Assembly: GCF_019075875.1 (NCBI RefSeq)
Contig: NZ_JAHOOZ010000001.1
Location: 682,001 to 746,000 of the forward strand
Length of the DNA: 64,000 nt
DNA from: Novosphingobium sp. G106
GTDB lineage: Bacteria > Pseudomonadota > Alphaproteobacteria > Sphingomonadales > Sphingomonadaceae
Direction: 5' to 3'
Below the pieces are notes generated by a model. It was not told where the DNA came from, searched no databases, and worked only from the letters and a program-made list of their open reading frames with translations. A program made the translations under genes and the position numbers. Positions 17,515-24,652 of the stretch are shown here, piece after piece (the first letter of the stretch is position 1; each line of letters starts with the position of its first letter).

Positions 17515-18776
17515 TGCGTCCGGTCAAGCACCTGCGCTGGTGGATCATCGGCCTCGTAACCTTGGGGACGGTGCTGAACTACCTGGCGCGCTCGACACTG
17601 TCGGTGGCGGCGCCGACGCTCCAGGCCGAATTCCACATGTCGACCGAGCAGTACAGCTGGGTCGTGCTGGCTTTCCAGGCTAGCTACACGGTGATGCAGA
17701 CCGTGGCCGGCTCGGTGCTCGATGCGCTCGGCACCCGGCTCGGTTTCTTCCTCTTCGCGGTAGGCTGGGCGCTGGCCAACATGGCCCATGCCTTCGCAAC
17801 CGGATGGCCGAGTCTCGCGCTGTTTCGCGGGCTGCTTGGCGCGACCGAAGCGGCGGCGATTCCGGCCGGAGCGAAGACCGTCTCCGAATGGTTTCCCCCG
17901 CGCGAGCGGCCGCTGGCGACGAGCGCCTTCCAGATGGGCACCAGCCTGGGTAATATGGTCGCGCCGCCGCTGGTCGCTTTCTGCATCCTCTGGTGGGGCT
18001 GGCAGGAGGCTTTCCTGATTACCGGGGCGCTGAGCCTTGTCTGGGCCGCGCTCTGGTGGTTCGGTTTCCGCAGCCCGGCCCAGCACCCGCGCCTGTCGGC
18101 CGAGGAACGTACCTACATCGAAGCCGGCCGCGCGGAGGACGATCTCGGCGGCAAGCCGGCGACCCGCGCGGCCGTGCTGAAATCGCGCGGTTTCTGGGCC
18201 ATCGCCGTGCCGCGGTTCCTTGCCGAACCGGCCTGGCAGACGTTCAACTTCTTCATCCCGCTCTATCTCGTCGCGGTGTGGAAGCTCGACCTCAAATCGA
18301 TCGCGCTTTGGGCCTGGCTGCCGTTCCTGGCGGCAGATTTCGGCTCGCTGGCGGCGGGGTTGGTGCCTCCGGTGCTGATGAAGCGCGGCGCTTCACTGGT
18401 CACCTCGCGCAAGGTGACGATGACCTTGGGGGCGATCTGCATGATCGGGCCGGCCTGTATCGGCCTCGCGGGATCGCCGGGCGCCGCCATCGCGCTGTTC
18501 TGTGTCGGCGGCTTCGCACACCAGATGCTCAACGGGGCGCTGGTGACTCTGGGCACGGACCTGTTCGACAGCCAGACCGTGGCGACCGCGACGGGCATGG
18601 CCGGCAGCGCGGCGTGGATCGGCGGCATGCTGTTTACTTTCGCGATCGGCAGGAGCGCCGACGTGTTCGGTTATAACCCGCTGTTCGTGGCGCTGGCGGC
18701 GCTCGACCTGCTGGCGGCGGCCGTGCTCTGGAGCCTGCTCAGGACCCGGCCGGCGGAATCGCCCCGGGACGCATGA
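17514..18776 (+). CDS. exuT: Hexuronate-type MFS transporter (ExuT/anion:cation symporter family)
   Basis: 420 aa from ATG 17514, whose A is also the last base of the previous stop (TGATG). About 12 membrane helices. The start RWWIIGLVTLGTVLNYLARS and the helix 4 region FRGLLGATEAAAIPAGAK, followed by SEWFPPRERPLATSAFQMGT, are signatures of the anion:cation symporter family that includes ExuT (glucuronate/galacturonate) and other sugar-acid porters. Located between the GH2 enzyme and the kdgK-manD-uxaC-uxuB genes, import of glucuronate or a related uronate is strongly suggested. Its 3' end overlaps the 3' end of kdgK by 38 bp on the opposite strand. Confidence 0.88.
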   Translation: MRPVKHLRWWIIGLVTLGTVLNYLARSTLSVAAPTLQAEFHMSTEQYSWVVLAFQASYTVMQTVAGSVLDALGTRLGFFLFAVGWALANMAHAFATGWPSLALFRGLLGATEAAAIPAGAKTVSEWFPPRERPLATSAFQMGTSLGNMVAPPLVAFCILWWGWQEAFLITGALSLVWAALWWFGFRSPAQHPRLSAEERTYIEAGRAEDDLGGKPATRAAVLKSRGFWAIAVPRFLAEPAWQTFNFFIPLYLVAVWKLDLKSIALWAWLPFLAADFGSLAAGLVPPVLMKRGASLVTSRKVTMTLGAICMIGPACIGLAGSPGAAIALFCVGGFAHQMLNGALVTLGTDLFDSQTVATATGMAGSAAWIGGMLFTFAIGRSADVFGYNPLFVALAALDLLAAAVLWSLLRTRPAESPRDA

Positions 18777-19614
18777 TCGTCCAGCCGGCGAGCGCATGGC
18801 CGGCCCTGGCGGACTCGTCGATCGATAGGCCGTTCAGGCGGGCGGAGAGATAGCCGGCGTTGAAGGCATCGCCGGCGCCGCTGGTGTCGATCGGGGATAG
18901 AACGCGCTCAGGTTCGATGACGTTGCCATCAGGTAGAAGCGCCCCTTCCGCGCCCAATTTGACCAGGGTTTCGCGGCATCCGAGACGATGCCAATCGGCT
19001 GCCACTTCGCACGCATCGTTCGCATTGCTCAGTGCCGTTTCGTCTTCGAGCGTCGGCAGGCCGATGTCGGCAACGGCGATCGCGGCATTGCGGGTAGCGA
19101 GAGCCTCTTCCTGGCTTGCCCAAAGACGGGGCCGGTAGTTGCCGTCGAAGGCGACTTTGCGCGCCCGTTCGGTCAGCGCGAGCAGGTGGTCGCGTCCTTC
19201 GGGCGGCAGGATCGCCAGGGTGATCAGCGAGAAGTAGAGCAGATCCGCCTCAGAAGCCTCTGCGCTCGCCGCCTCGCTGCCCTCCAGCGCGAACATTTCG
19301 CGCGCCGCGCTGGTGTCGCGCCAGTAGGTGAAGCTGCGTTCGCCCGCCGCGTCGGTGTCGATCGCGTAGAGCCCGGCGTGGCGTGTCGGATGGGTCAGGA
19401 CCAGCGAAGTATCGAGCCCCTCCGCTGTCCACTTGGCCTTCATCTCCTGGCTGAACGGATCAGCGCCCAACGCGGTCAGGTAGGCGACGTCATGGCCCAG
19501 CCGCACCAGATGGATCGCGGTGTTGAGCGTGTCGCCGCCATAGCCGAGCTGCCAGTCGTCGCCCCGGCGCGACAGTTCGAGCATGCCTTCGCCGACGCAG
19601 ACGATGCGGGCCAT
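18739..19614 (-). CDS. kdgK: 2-keto-3-deoxygluconate kinase
   Basis: 291 aa, PfkB/ribokinase family, phosphorylating KDG to KDPG in the cytoplasm for cleavage by the Entner-Doudoroff aldolase (not in the window). Motifs: VGEGMLELS at the start, the di-glycine YGGDTLNTAIHLVRLG, AFDGNYRPRLW and the catalytic anion-hole DTSGAGDAFNAGYLSARL. It begins 1 bp after manD ends, so both are in one operon read leftwards from the manD/gntR divergent region. The convergent overlap with exuT may allow transcriptional interference. Confidence 0.93.
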   Translation of the reverse strand: MARIVCVGEGMLELSRRGDDWQLGYGGDTLNTAIHLVRLGHDVAYLTALGADPFSQEMKAKWTAEGLDTSLVLTHPTRHAGLYAIDTDAAGERSFTYWRDTSAAREMFALEGSEAASAEASEADLLYFSLITLAILPPEGRDHLLALTERARKVAFDGNYRPRLWASQEEALATRNAAIAVADIGLPTLEDETALSNANDACEVAADWHRLGCRETLVKLGAEGALLPDGNVIEPERVLSPIDTSGAGDAFNAGYLSARLNGLSIDESARAGHALAGWTIMRPGAIPPAGS

Positions 19615-19615
19615 G

Positions 19616-20825
19616 TCACCAGTTCCACATCGTCCCGTCCTCAAGCCGGGCGACCGGCAGGTAGGCGGGCTTGTAGGGATATTTGGCGGCAAGCTTCTCG
19701 TCGATGTCGACGCCGTGGCCCGGCGTCTCACCACAGAACAGCTCGCCTGCCTCGAAGCGGTAGTCGTGCGGGAAGACCGCGTCGGTCTCCTCCGAGTGGC
19801 GCATGTATTCCTGGATGCCGAAATTGGGCACCCAGGTATCGAAATGCAGCGCCGTGCCCATGGTGACAGGCGAGAGATCGGTCGCGCCGTGGCAGCCGGT
19901 GCGGATCTGGTAGAGCGCGGCGAGGTCGGCGATGCGGCGCAGGTGCGTCACGCCGCCTGCGCCGACGATCGTGCAGCGGATATAGTCGACGAGCTGGTTC
20001 TGGATCAGGTCCTTGGCATCCCAGATCGTGTTGAAGATCTCGCCCACGGCCAGCGGCGTTACCGTGTGCTGGCGGATTAGCTTGAAGGCTTCCTGGTTCT
20101 CGGCGGGCGTCGCGTCCTCCAGCCAGAACAGTTGGTAGGGCTCGAGCATCTTGCCGAGGTTGGCGGCTTCCTGCGGCGTGTAGCGGTGGTGGCCGTCGTG
20201 CAGCAGGTGATGGTCGAAGCCGTAGGTTTCGCGCAGCTTGTCGAACAGCTTGGGCACATAGTTCAGCGCCTTGCGCGTGTCCCAGCCGGTGACGCTGGGC
20301 AGCGCCGCATCGGCGGGCTCGTAATAGAGCTTGCCGCGGCCGACACCGTAGGCGTCCTTGATCCCAGGCACCCCTGTCTGCGCGCGGATTGCCTTGTAGC
20401 CCATGTCGATGTACTGGCCGACCGCCTCGACGGTCTCGGCGATGTCGCTGCCGTTGGCGTGGCCGTAGACCATCACGCTGTCGCGGCTGCGGCCGCCAAG
20501 CAGCTGGTAGAGCGGCATCCCTGCCATCTTGGCCTTGATGTCCCACAGCGCGACGTCGACTGCGGCGATCGCGCGCATCGTCACGGGGCCGCGCCGCCAG
20601 TAGGCGCCGCGATAGAGGTACTGCCAGATGTCCTCGATCCGTCGCGGGTCCATGCCGATCAGGCAGGGGGGCAACGTGTTCCTGGAGGTAGGCGACCACC
20701 GAAAGCTCGCGTCCGTTCAGCGTCGCATCGCCAATGCCGTAGACGCCCTGATCGGTTTCGATCTTGAGCGTGACGAAATTGCGCCCCGGACAGGTGACGA
20801 CGACCCTGGCAGCAGTGATCTTCAT
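19616..20825 (-). pseudogene. manD: D-mannonate dehydratase (ManD/RspA enolase family) with a one-base frameshift
   Basis: The enzyme dehydrates D-mannonate to 2-keto-3-deoxygluconate. The first 52 codons from ATG 20823-20825 give the family N-terminus ([20 protein letters not shown], then [14 protein letters not shown]). In a run of six C on the coding strand (plus strand G 20666-20671) the frame is lost. Removing one base rejoins HVAP to [20 protein letters not shown], and the frame runs to 19616. That part contains [56 protein letters not shown] and the C-terminal TMWNW typical of ManD. Restored length is 402 aa, as expected. The single homopolymer indel in a required pathway step argues for a sequence error as much as for real loss. 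Confidence 0.9.
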
Positions 20826-20895
20826 GGGCAGCAGAAACTCCGGTTCGCGGCGAGCCTTGGCGCTTGACGCCGCCAATGCCGAATGTCATGCCCAT

Positions 20896-20910
20896 ATTGG
20901 TCAGGCCAAT
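20896..20910. promoter_or_regulatory. FadR-type operator at the gntR-family gene start
   Basis: ATTGGTCAGGCCAAT, near-perfect palindrome of the ATTGGTC-N-GACCAAT class. It lies in the manD/gntR divergent region and covers the ATG at 20909, which favours the next ATG (20921, preceded by GGAAAG) as the translation start. Autoregulation and control of manD-kdgK are likely. Confidence 0.7.
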
Positions 20911-20920
20911 GGAAAGCAAT

Positions 20921-21679
20921 ATGCAGGATCACGCCCCCAGGTCGAGCGATCGACTTTATCAGGACCTCGCTCGCAAGCTCCTGGAAGAGCTGGCGGCCGG
21001 GCAACATCCCGTGGGGAGCCGCCTGCCGGCCGAGCGCGAACTGGCCCAGCAGCACAACGTGAGCCGGCCTACCGTGCGCGAAGCGATCATCGCCCTCGAA
21101 GTCCAGGGCTTGGTCGATGTGCGGATCGGCTCGGGCGCCTATGTGCTGCGGCTGCCCGGCAAGGGTGACATCCCCGGCTTCAACATTACCGCTTTCGAGC
21201 TGACCGAGGCGCGGCTGCTGTTCGAGGGCGAGGCCGCGTCGCTGGCCGCGATGCAGATCACCGATGAGGAAATCGAGGAGATCGAAGAGCTGGTGCGCAA
21301 CATCGCGCGTGAGAACCAGGACCCCAAGGGCACCGATACGGCCGATCACGCCTTCCATCTCGCGATTGCCAGGGCGACGCGCAACAATGCCGTGGCCGAG
21401 ACGATCGAGCAGCTCTGGAACTTGCGCTATACCTCGCCCGAGGCGGCGCTGCTGCACGAAAAGGCGCGTACCGCCAACGTGAAGCCGGTGGTGGAGGAGC
21501 ATACCGCGGTTGTCGCCGCGCTTAAGGCGCGCGATCCAGTGGCGGCGCGCGCCGCGATGCGCGCGCACCTTGCCGCCGTGCTCGACAGCCTGCTTTTCGC
21601 AACCGAAGAGAAGGCGGTGCAGGAGGCGCGCCGCGCCGTCGCCGCCAAGCGCGCACGCTATGCCCAGGCGACGCGCTGA
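20921..21679 (+). CDS. GntR-family (FadR subfamily) regulator of hexuronate genes
   Basis: 252 aa from ATG 20921 (an in-frame ATG at 20909 would add four residues, but overlaps a probable operator). The N-terminal winged helix is clear: LYQDLARKLLEELAAGQHPV, GSRLPAERELAQQHNVSRPT and VREAIIALEVQGLVDV. The C-terminal FCD all-helical domain includes FELTEARLLFEGEAASLAA, DHAFHLAIARATRN and EEHTAVVAALKARDP, with the Asp/His residues that bind metal and carboxylate effectors in this subfamily. UxuR/ExuR-type function is inferred from position: divergent from manD-kdgK and 5 bp upstream of uxaC-uxuB, with matching operators at the GH2, gntR and TBDR promoters. Confidence 0.9.
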   Translation: MQDHAPRSSDRLYQDLARKLLEELAAGQHPVGSRLPAERELAQQHNVSRPTVREAIIALEVQGLVDVRIGSGAYVLRLPGKGDIPGFNITAFELTEARLLFEGEAASLAAMQITDEEIEEIEELVRNIARENQDPKGTDTADHAFHLAIARATRNNAVAETIEQLWNLRYTSPEAALLHEKARTANVKPVVEEHTAVVAALKARDPVAARAAMRAHLAAVLDSLLFATEEKAVQEARRAVAAKRARYAQATR

Positions 21680-21684
21680 GCGCC

Positions 21685-23100
21685 GTGCCCCGCCGTCTCA
21701 AGCTTTATCCGGATCGGTTGTTCCCGGCCGATCCCGAGATCCGCGCGATCGCGCGCGAGCTCCATGCCGAAGTCGCAGGGCTGCCGATCGTCAGTCCGCA
21801 CGGTCACACCGATCCGGCATGGTTCGCCGAGAACGCCCCTTTCGGCAATGCCAGCGAACTGCTGCTCATCCCCGATCACTACGTTTTCCGCATGCTCTAT
21901 TCGCAGGGCGTGCCACTCGAAGCGCTAGGCATAGGCAACAGCGGGGCCGACCCGCGCCAAGCTTGGCGGCTGTTCGCGGCGCGCTATCACCTGTTCCGCG
22001 GCACGCCTTCGCGTATCTGGCTCGACTGGGTTTTCGCCGAGGCTTTCGGCCTGGAGGTGCGGCTCGATGCCGAGACTTCCGATCACTACTACGATGCGAT
22101 CACGGAGGCCTTGACGACCGAGGCTTTCCGCCCGCGCGCGCTGTTCGACCGCTACGGCATCGAGGTGATCGCGACCACCGAAAGCCCGCTAGATCCACTC
22201 GATCATCACCGGGCCATTCGGGTCGAGAACGGGAGGCCCGGCGGCTGGCAGGGCAGGGTGGTGACCGCCTACCGTCCCGATCCAGTGGTCGATCCTGAAT
22301 TCGAAGGATTCCGGGGCAATCTGCTGCGCTTTTCCGAGCTTACCGGCGAGGATTGTCTGTCCTGGCGGGGCTACCTCGCCGCGCACCACAAGCGCCGGGC
22401 CTATTTCGCCGAAATGGGCGCCACTTCGACCGATCACGGCCATCCCACGGCACAGACTGCCGACCTGGCGCCGGGCGAAGCCGAAGCCCTGTTCCGCAAG
22501 GTCTCGGCCGGTGAGTTTACCCCTGCCGACGCAGAACTGTTTCGCGCGCAGATGCTGACCGAGATGGCCGCGATGAGCCTTGCCGACGGATTGGTCATGC
22601 AGCTTCATCCGGGCTCGTTCCGCAACCACAACGCAGCGGTTTTTGCGCAGTTCGGGCGCGACAAGGGCGCCGACATTCCCACGCGCACCGACTACGTCCA
22701 CGCGCTGAAGCCGCTGCTCGATCGCTTCGGCAACGAGCGCGATTTCCGGCTGATCCTCTTCACTCTCGACGAAAGTGCCTATGCGCGCGAGCTGGCGCCG
22801 CTGGCAGGGCACTATCCCTGCCTGCGCCTCGGTCCGGCCTGGTGGTTCCACGACAGTCCCGAAGGCATGCGCCGCTTCCGCCGCATGACCACCGAGACTG
22901 CGGGATTCTACAATACCGTCGGCTTCAACGACGACACGCGTGCCTTCCTTTCGATCCCCGCCCGCCACGATGTCGCGCGCCGGATCGATTGCGGATTCCT
23001 GGCCGAGCTGGTCGCCGAGCATCGGATCGAGGACTGGGAGGCGGCCGAGCTGGCGCGGGGCCTGGCCTACGACCTGGTCAAGCAGGCCTATCGCCTGTGA
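21685..23100 (+). CDS. uxaC: Glucuronate isomerase
   Basis: 471 aa from GTG 21685, 5 bp after the gntR stop. It converts D-glucuronate to D-fructuronate (and galacturonate to tagaturonate) in the cytoplasm. The N-terminal SPHGHTDPAWFAENAPFGN carries the metal-binding His-x-His of this amidohydrolase-like family. Other conserved segments are HYVFRMLYSQGV, IEVIATTESPLDPLDHHR, MQLHPGSFRNHN, PTRTDYVHALKPLLDRFG and GFNDDTRAFLSIPARHDVARR. Length is normal for the family. It overlaps uxuB by GTGA, so the two are translationally coupled. Confidence 0.96.
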   Translation: MPRRLKLYPDRLFPADPEIRAIARELHAEVAGLPIVSPHGHTDPAWFAENAPFGNASELLLIPDHYVFRMLYSQGVPLEALGIGNSGADPRQAWRLFAARYHLFRGTPSRIWLDWVFAEAFGLEVRLDAETSDHYYDAITEALTTEAFRPRALFDRYGIEVIATTESPLDPLDHHRAIRVENGRPGGWQGRVVTAYRPDPVVDPEFEGFRGNLLRFSELTGEDCLSWRGYLAAHHKRRAYFAEMGATSTDHGHPTAQTADLAPGEAEALFRKVSAGEFTPADAELFRAQMLTEMAAMSLADGLVMQLHPGSFRNHNAAVFAQFGRDKGADIPTRTDYVHALKPLLDRFGNERDFRLILFTLDESAYARELAPLAGHYPCLRLGPAWWFHDSPEGMRRFRRMTTETAGFYNTVGFNDDTRAFLSIPARHDVARRIDCGFLAELVAEHRIEDWEAAELARGLAYDLVKQAYRL

Positions 23101-24485
23101 GGCTCAGCCAGGAGACGCTCGACCAGCTATCGCCCGCGGTATCGCGCTTCGGTTACGACCGTGCAAAGCAGGCTGTCGGTATCGTCCATCTGGGCATCGG
23201 CGCGTTCCATCGGGCGCACCAAGCCTGGTACACCGACGCTGCGATGGATCAGGGATGCCGCGACTGGATGATCGCCGGGGTTTCCTTCCGATCTCGCGAT
23301 GCCGCCGTCATGTTGTGCCCGCAGGACGGCCTCTTCACCGTCGCCGAGCGGTCGGGTGAGGGGACCGCCTACCGCCTGATCGGATCGGTCCGCAACGTCG
23401 TGCCGTCGACCGGTGTCCGGCCGCAGGCGCCGGCCTTGATCGCCGCTTCGCCCACCCGGATCGTGAGCCTGACGATCACCGAGAAAGGCTATTGTCGCTT
23501 GCCCGACGGGAAGCTCGATCAGGTTCGGGCGGCCGCACCGGCAAGCATCTACCCGGCCCTGATCGACGGCCTCCGCCGCCGCCGCCAGGCGAAGCTCGGC
23601 GGGGTGACGATCCTGTCCTGCGACAATCTTGCCGGCAATGGCGCGCAACTGGCTCGGCTGGTCCAGGACTATTGCGGGTGCCACGATGCCGAACTGGGGG
23701 GCTGGATCGCGGCCGAGTGCAGCTTTCCTTCGACCATGGTGGACCGCATCGTGCCTGCGACCACGTCGCTCGATCTGATGCAGATCGAGCGTTTCCTGGG
23801 CCTGCGCGATGCAGCGGCGGTGGTGACCGAGCCGTTCAGCCAATGGGTGATCGAGGATCGCTTCGCGGCCGGCCGACCAGCCTGGGAGAAAGTGGGCGTC
23901 GAACTGGTGCAGGACGTCGCGCCTTATGAAACCGCCAAACTGCGCATGCTCAATGGCGCGCATTCGGCGCTGGCCTATCTCGGGCTCGCGCAGGGACATG
24001 CCTTCGTGCACGAGGCGGTGGCCGATCCCGCGATCCGGCCCCTGATCGAGCGCCTGATGCGGCAGGAAGCCGCGGAGAGCCTGAGCCCGGCTGATGGCCA
24101 GGATCTCGAGGCCTATGCCGACTCCCTGCTCGCGCGTTTTGCCAATTCGCAGCTTCGTCACCAGCTGAGCCAGATCGCCATGGATGGCAGCCAGAAGATC
24201 AAGCAGCGATGGCTCGAGACCCTGGCCTGTCATCAGCGCGAAGCGCGTCAGTGTCCGGCAATCCTCACCGCCGTGGCAGCCTGGCTTCGGCATGTCCGCG
24301 GCGATAACGGCATGGTCGACGATCCGATGGCCAATGAACTGAGAGCGGTTTGGCAACGCGAAGGAGCCGGCGGCATCGTTGACAGGCTGTTCGGTGAAGG
24401 AGGCCTCATGGCCTCGGCGTGGCGGCCTTCGCCGGCGGATCGAGAGTTCGTGATTGATCGGATCGCTGCACCGACGAGGGCGTAA
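23097..24485 (+). CDS. uxuB: Fructuronate reductase (mannitol dehydrogenase family)
   Basis: 462 aa from GTG 23097, overlapping the uxaC stop. It reduces D-fructuronate to D-mannonate with NADH, feeding ManD. The N-terminal IVHLGIGAFHRAHQAWYTD is the dinucleotide-binding signature of polyol-specific long-chain dehydrogenases. Catalytic-region motifs are TLTITEKGYCR-like SLTITEKGYCR, LSCDNLAGNG, FPSTMVDRIVPATT and YETAKLRMLNGAHSALAYLG with the conserved Lys. The C-terminal part (MDGSQKIKQRW) is the helical domain. A mannitol or tagaturonate substrate is possible in this family, but the linkage to uxaC and manD makes fructuronate the best call. Confidence 0.93.
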   Translation: MRLSQETLDQLSPAVSRFGYDRAKQAVGIVHLGIGAFHRAHQAWYTDAAMDQGCRDWMIAGVSFRSRDAAVMLCPQDGLFTVAERSGEGTAYRLIGSVRNVVPSTGVRPQAPALIAASPTRIVSLTITEKGYCRLPDGKLDQVRAAAPASIYPALIDGLRRRRQAKLGGVTILSCDNLAGNGAQLARLVQDYCGCHDAELGGWIAAECSFPSTMVDRIVPATTSLDLMQIERFLGLRDAAAVVTEPFSQWVIEDRFAAGRPAWEKVGVELVQDVAPYETAKLRMLNGAHSALAYLGLAQGHAFVHEAVADPAIRPLIERLMRQEAAESLSPADGQDLEAYADSLLARFANSQLRHQLSQIAMDGSQKIKQRWLETLACHQREARQCPAILTAVAAWLRHVRGDNGMVDDPMANELRAVWQREGAGGIVDRLFGEGGLMASAWRPSPADREFVIDRIAAPTRA

Positions 24486-24553
24486 TCGCGGGCCAGTGTT
24501 GCTTTCTTGCGTCACCATCGCCTTAGCGATGCTAATCGACCCGAATCCTCTTG

Positions 24554-24587
24554 ATCGGTCCGACCAATTATTCCAAATGGTCTGATC
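24554..24587. promoter_or_regulatory. Tandem FadR-type operators upstream of the second TBDR
   Basis: ATCGGTCCGACCAAT (24554-24568) matches the gntR and GH2 sites; 7 bp further AATGGTCTGATC (24576-24587) is a weaker copy. They lie 65-99 bp upstream of the TBDR start, so the receptor is probably in the same uronate-responsive regulon. Confidence 0.65.
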
Positions 24588-24652
24588 TTGTGACCGCTCA
24601 CATATCCAGGGCGGCACAGGCAAGGCGAACCGGCCAGAAACAGGGGGATCGG

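Noticed and set aside
24516..24531. Hairpin CATCGC-CTTA-GCGATG after uxuB as terminator
   Set aside because: Only 6 bp of stem and no T-run; too weak to list.
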